A DNA stretch of 6,923 nucleotides from Bacteroidota bacterium (lineage in GTDB: Bacteria > Bacteroidota > Bacteroidia > Flavobacteriales_D > Crocinitomicaceae). The notes under the pieces are model-generated. The model searched no databases, was not told where the DNA came from, and was given only the letters and a program-made list of their open reading frames with translations. Every line of letters starts with the position of its first letter. Positions within the stretch are counted from its first letter, which is position 1. A program made the translations under genes and the position numbers. This document shows, one piece after another, positions 5,471 through 6,923 of this stretch. The stretch is from the NCBI GenBank assembly GCA_006226555.1, contig SBGS01000170.1, positions 1 to 6,923 on the forward strand, written 5' to 3'.

Positions 5471-6703
5471 TTAAAAATTCCAGTCGAATCGTTCGTTAAG
5501 CTTCGATTCTATGAATCCGTGAATGTGCTCATTTTCGATATTTTCGAATACCTCACCCACAAAAGCACTCACCAATAATGCCATTGCCCTTGGTTTTGAG
5601 ATTCCTCGAGCTTCAAGGTAGAAAAGCGCATCGTCATCCAGCTGACCGGTTGTTGAACCATGTGAGCATTTGACGTCGTCTGCATAGATCTCTAATTCCG
5701 GCTTGGAATTTACACTTGCGTTATCGGACAACAATACATTCCCATTCGATTGAAAAGCGTTGATCTTTTGTGCATCGGGTCTCACAAATACCTTTCCATT
5801 AAAAACAGCTGTTGACGACTCGTCCATCACACCCTTGTACAGCTCATTTGACAGGCAATGTGCAACCTTGTGATCGATAACTGTATGGTTATCTACATGT
5901 TGTTTGCCTTTCAATATGTATGCTCCATAGAGATTGGTGGTCGCATTTTGTCCATTAACATTCACGTTAATATTGTTTCTAACCAGCCCACCATTCAAGG
6001 TAACTGTATTTATGGTAAATGTTGAGTCCTTCTCTTGATCAATTACTTCAGTATTGATGTGGAAACAATTTTCGTTTTCATACTGGATCTTGTCGATCGT
6101 CAGTTTGGAATTAACACCGAGCTTTATTTCAGTAGAGACGTTTGCGAAACAATTGTTTGCCGTTTCGTCAGAGAAGAATCCCATGATCACATTGCATTCA
6201 GCAAGATCATCAACATGAATGATCGTCTTGAAGTTTGATATGGATGTGTCTCCTGACAGTATGTGAATGATTTGAATGGCCTCAGCTTGAGCTTTTTTTG
6301 GGACAAAAATCTCAACGCCATCTGTGAGGTATATTGTATTAATCGCATTGAATACTTCGTTGTCCAGATTTAATGAAGAAGCATCAAGTTTAGTATCATT
6401 TTCACTAAGTACCTTGATGTTCATTTGACCTTTAAGCTCTCCGATCGATGACGCATCACTCAAATAATGTCCATTCAAAAAATAAATAACGGGAACAGTA
6501 GGGTCCAGAACGAAATTTTCAGGAGAGACCTTTTGATCCGAACCATCCTGAAATTCCAGTTTTTGAATCTTGCTGACACGTGTGTATTTCCATTGCTCAA
6601 CGCGCGTTGTTGGCCATTGACTGGAATCCATGGCAGTCCTTGCTTTTTTTGCAAGCTCTGGAGAAATGTAAGGGCTTTCTTTTAGATTTTTCGTAACGCT
6701 CAT
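5471..6703 (-). CDS. sufD: Fe-S cluster assembly scaffold subunit SufD
   Basis: SufD pairs with SufB on a dimer of the ATPase SufC; the SufBC2D complex builds iron-sulfur clusters in the cytosol for transfer to target proteins. The start is placed at the ATG at 6703-6701 (MSVTKN), 10 bases after the sufC stop with a purine-rich GAAAG between; a further in-frame ATG at 6757 would overlap sufC by 44 bases. The resulting 410 residues is close to the usual SufD length (E. coli about 423). Residues 34-41 RVEQWKYT are the family's N-terminal EeWkYT signature. Residues 200-345 show the regular beta-helix core, with MDESSTAVFNGKVFVRPDAQ (293-312) and NAFQSNGNVLLSD (315-327). The end KCSHGSTTGQLDDDALFYL (345-363) carries Cys346 and His348, equivalent to the conserved CSHG residues at the SufB-SufD interface, then RGISKPRA (366-373) and the C-terminal helices. 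The gene downstream is convergent, so sufS does not follow. Confidence 0.96.
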   Translation of the reverse strand: MSVTKNLKESPYISPELAKKARTAMDSSQWPTTRVEQWKYTRVSKIQKLEFQDGSDQKVSPENFVLDPTVPVIYFLNGHYLSDASSIGELKGQMNIKVLSENDTKLDASSLNLDNEVFNAINTIYLTDGVEIFVPKKAQAEAIQIIHILSGDTSISNFKTIIHVDDLAECNVIMGFFSDETANNCFANVSTEIKLGVNSKLTIDKIQYENENCFHINTEVIDQEKDSTFTINTVTLNGGLVRNNINVNVNGQNATTNLYGAYILKGKQHVDNHTVIDHKVAHCLSNELYKGVMDESSTAVFNGKVFVRPDAQKINAFQSNGNVLLSDNASVNSKPELEIYADDVKCSHGSTTGQLDDDALFYLEARGISKPRAMALLVSAFVGEVFENIENEHIHGFIESKLNERFDWNF

Positions 6704-6713
6704 ATCTTTCGGT

Positions 6714-6923
6714 TTAAGCGAATTCAGCTTTAATCCAGTCGTATCCTTTTTCTTCAAGCTCTAACGCAAGCTCTTTTGGACCGGATTTAACGATCTTACC
6801 ATCATACAATACGTGTACAAAGTCAGGTACGATATAATCCAAAAGACGCTGGTAGTGCGTAATTACAATTGTTGCATTATTCTCTGATCGCAATGCATTT
6901 ACCCCGCCTGCAACAATTCTCAA
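6714..6923 (-). CDS. sufC: Fe-S assembly ATPase SufC, C-terminal part (5' end outside window)
   Basis: SufC is the ABC-type ATPase of the SufBC2D complex; ATP binding and hydrolysis drive the rearrangement of SufB and SufD that allows cluster formation. Only the last 69-70 residues are present, the rest lying beyond base 6923; the TTG at the edge is an internal Leu codon. The fragment contains the H-loop ATIVITHYQRLLDYI with the switch His at visible residue 23, followed by the highly diagnostic PDFVHVLYDGKIVKSG (33-48) and the closing LEEKGYDWIK, which follow the E. coli SufC C-terminus closely. The Walker A, signature and Walker B motifs lie outside the window. It precedes sufD by 10 bases on the same strand, so both belong to one operon whose promoter, and probably sufB, lie to the right of the window. 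Confidence 0.95.
   Translation of the reverse strand: MRIVAGGVNALRSENNATIVITHYQRLLDYIVPDFVHVLYDGKIVKSGPKELALELEEKGYDWIKAEFA

Noticed and set aside
5486..5509. Inverted repeat GAATCG/CGATTC near the sufD stop as a terminator
   Set aside because: Only 6 bp with a 12-base loop, AT-rich, inside the sufD coding end and without a following T-run on either strand.
6035..6685. Plus-strand open frames of 67 and 72 codons inside sufD
   Set aside because: Antisense to a clearly conserved gene, without recognisable domain or promoter.
6704..6757. ATG at 6757 as start of sufD
   Set aside because: It would overlap sufC by 44 bases and add 18 Lys-rich residues; the ATG at 6703 is correctly spaced after the sufC stop and gives a length near the family norm.
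1..6923. CRISPR arrays, insertion sequences, tRNA genes, att sites
   Set aside because: No spaced direct repeats, transposase or integrase frames, terminal inverted repeats or cloverleaf structures were seen on either strand.

Overview
This window looks like a chromosomal segment of a Bacteroidota bacterium, most likely a Flavobacteriales relative. Four things support this: a protein with a C-terminal type IX secretion sorting domain, upstream boxes matching the Bacteroidota promoter element TAnnTTTG, moderate-to-low GC with weak Shine-Dalgarno signals, and a suf gene order (C then D) typical of the phylum. The genus cannot be read from the sequence.

Left part (bases 2-3055, + strand) is a cell-envelope cluster. 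It holds the 3' end of an outer-membrane beta-barrel gene, a lipoprotein with two Ig/PKD-like modules coupled to it by an ATGA stop/start overlap, and, 28 bases further on behind its own candidate promoter, a secreted protein with a type IX sorting tail. The first two are probably one functional pair; the third may belong to the same locus but can be transcribed alone.

Centre (3073-3452, + strand) is rnpB, the RNA of ribonuclease P. Its conserved core, P1, P2, a P14-like and a P18-like hairpin can be traced by pairing. The 3' strand of its P1 helix is also, on the other strand, the last codons and stop of a small membrane-protein gene (3437-3928).

That membrane-protein gene lies downstream of a lipoprotein gene (3992-4867, - strand) that resembles ferric-iron periplasmic binding proteins but seems to lack the central segment with the iron-ligand tyrosines, and no transporter permease or ATPase gene lies beside it. 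Divergent from it, 50 bases away, is a small all-helical HEAT-like protein (4918-5466, + strand).

Right part (5471-6923, - strand) is the end of a suf iron-sulfur assembly operon: the C-terminus of sufC (cut by the window edge) followed after 10 bases by sufD. The sufD stop lies 4 bases from the stop of the convergent HEAT-like gene, so no sufS follows directly. No mobile element, CRISPR array or tRNA was seen, and no stretch above 300 bases lacks a gene. I did not find a clearly new multi-gene system; the best leads are the rnpB/CDS antisense overlap, the apparently ligand-less binding protein, and the barrel-lipoprotein pair.
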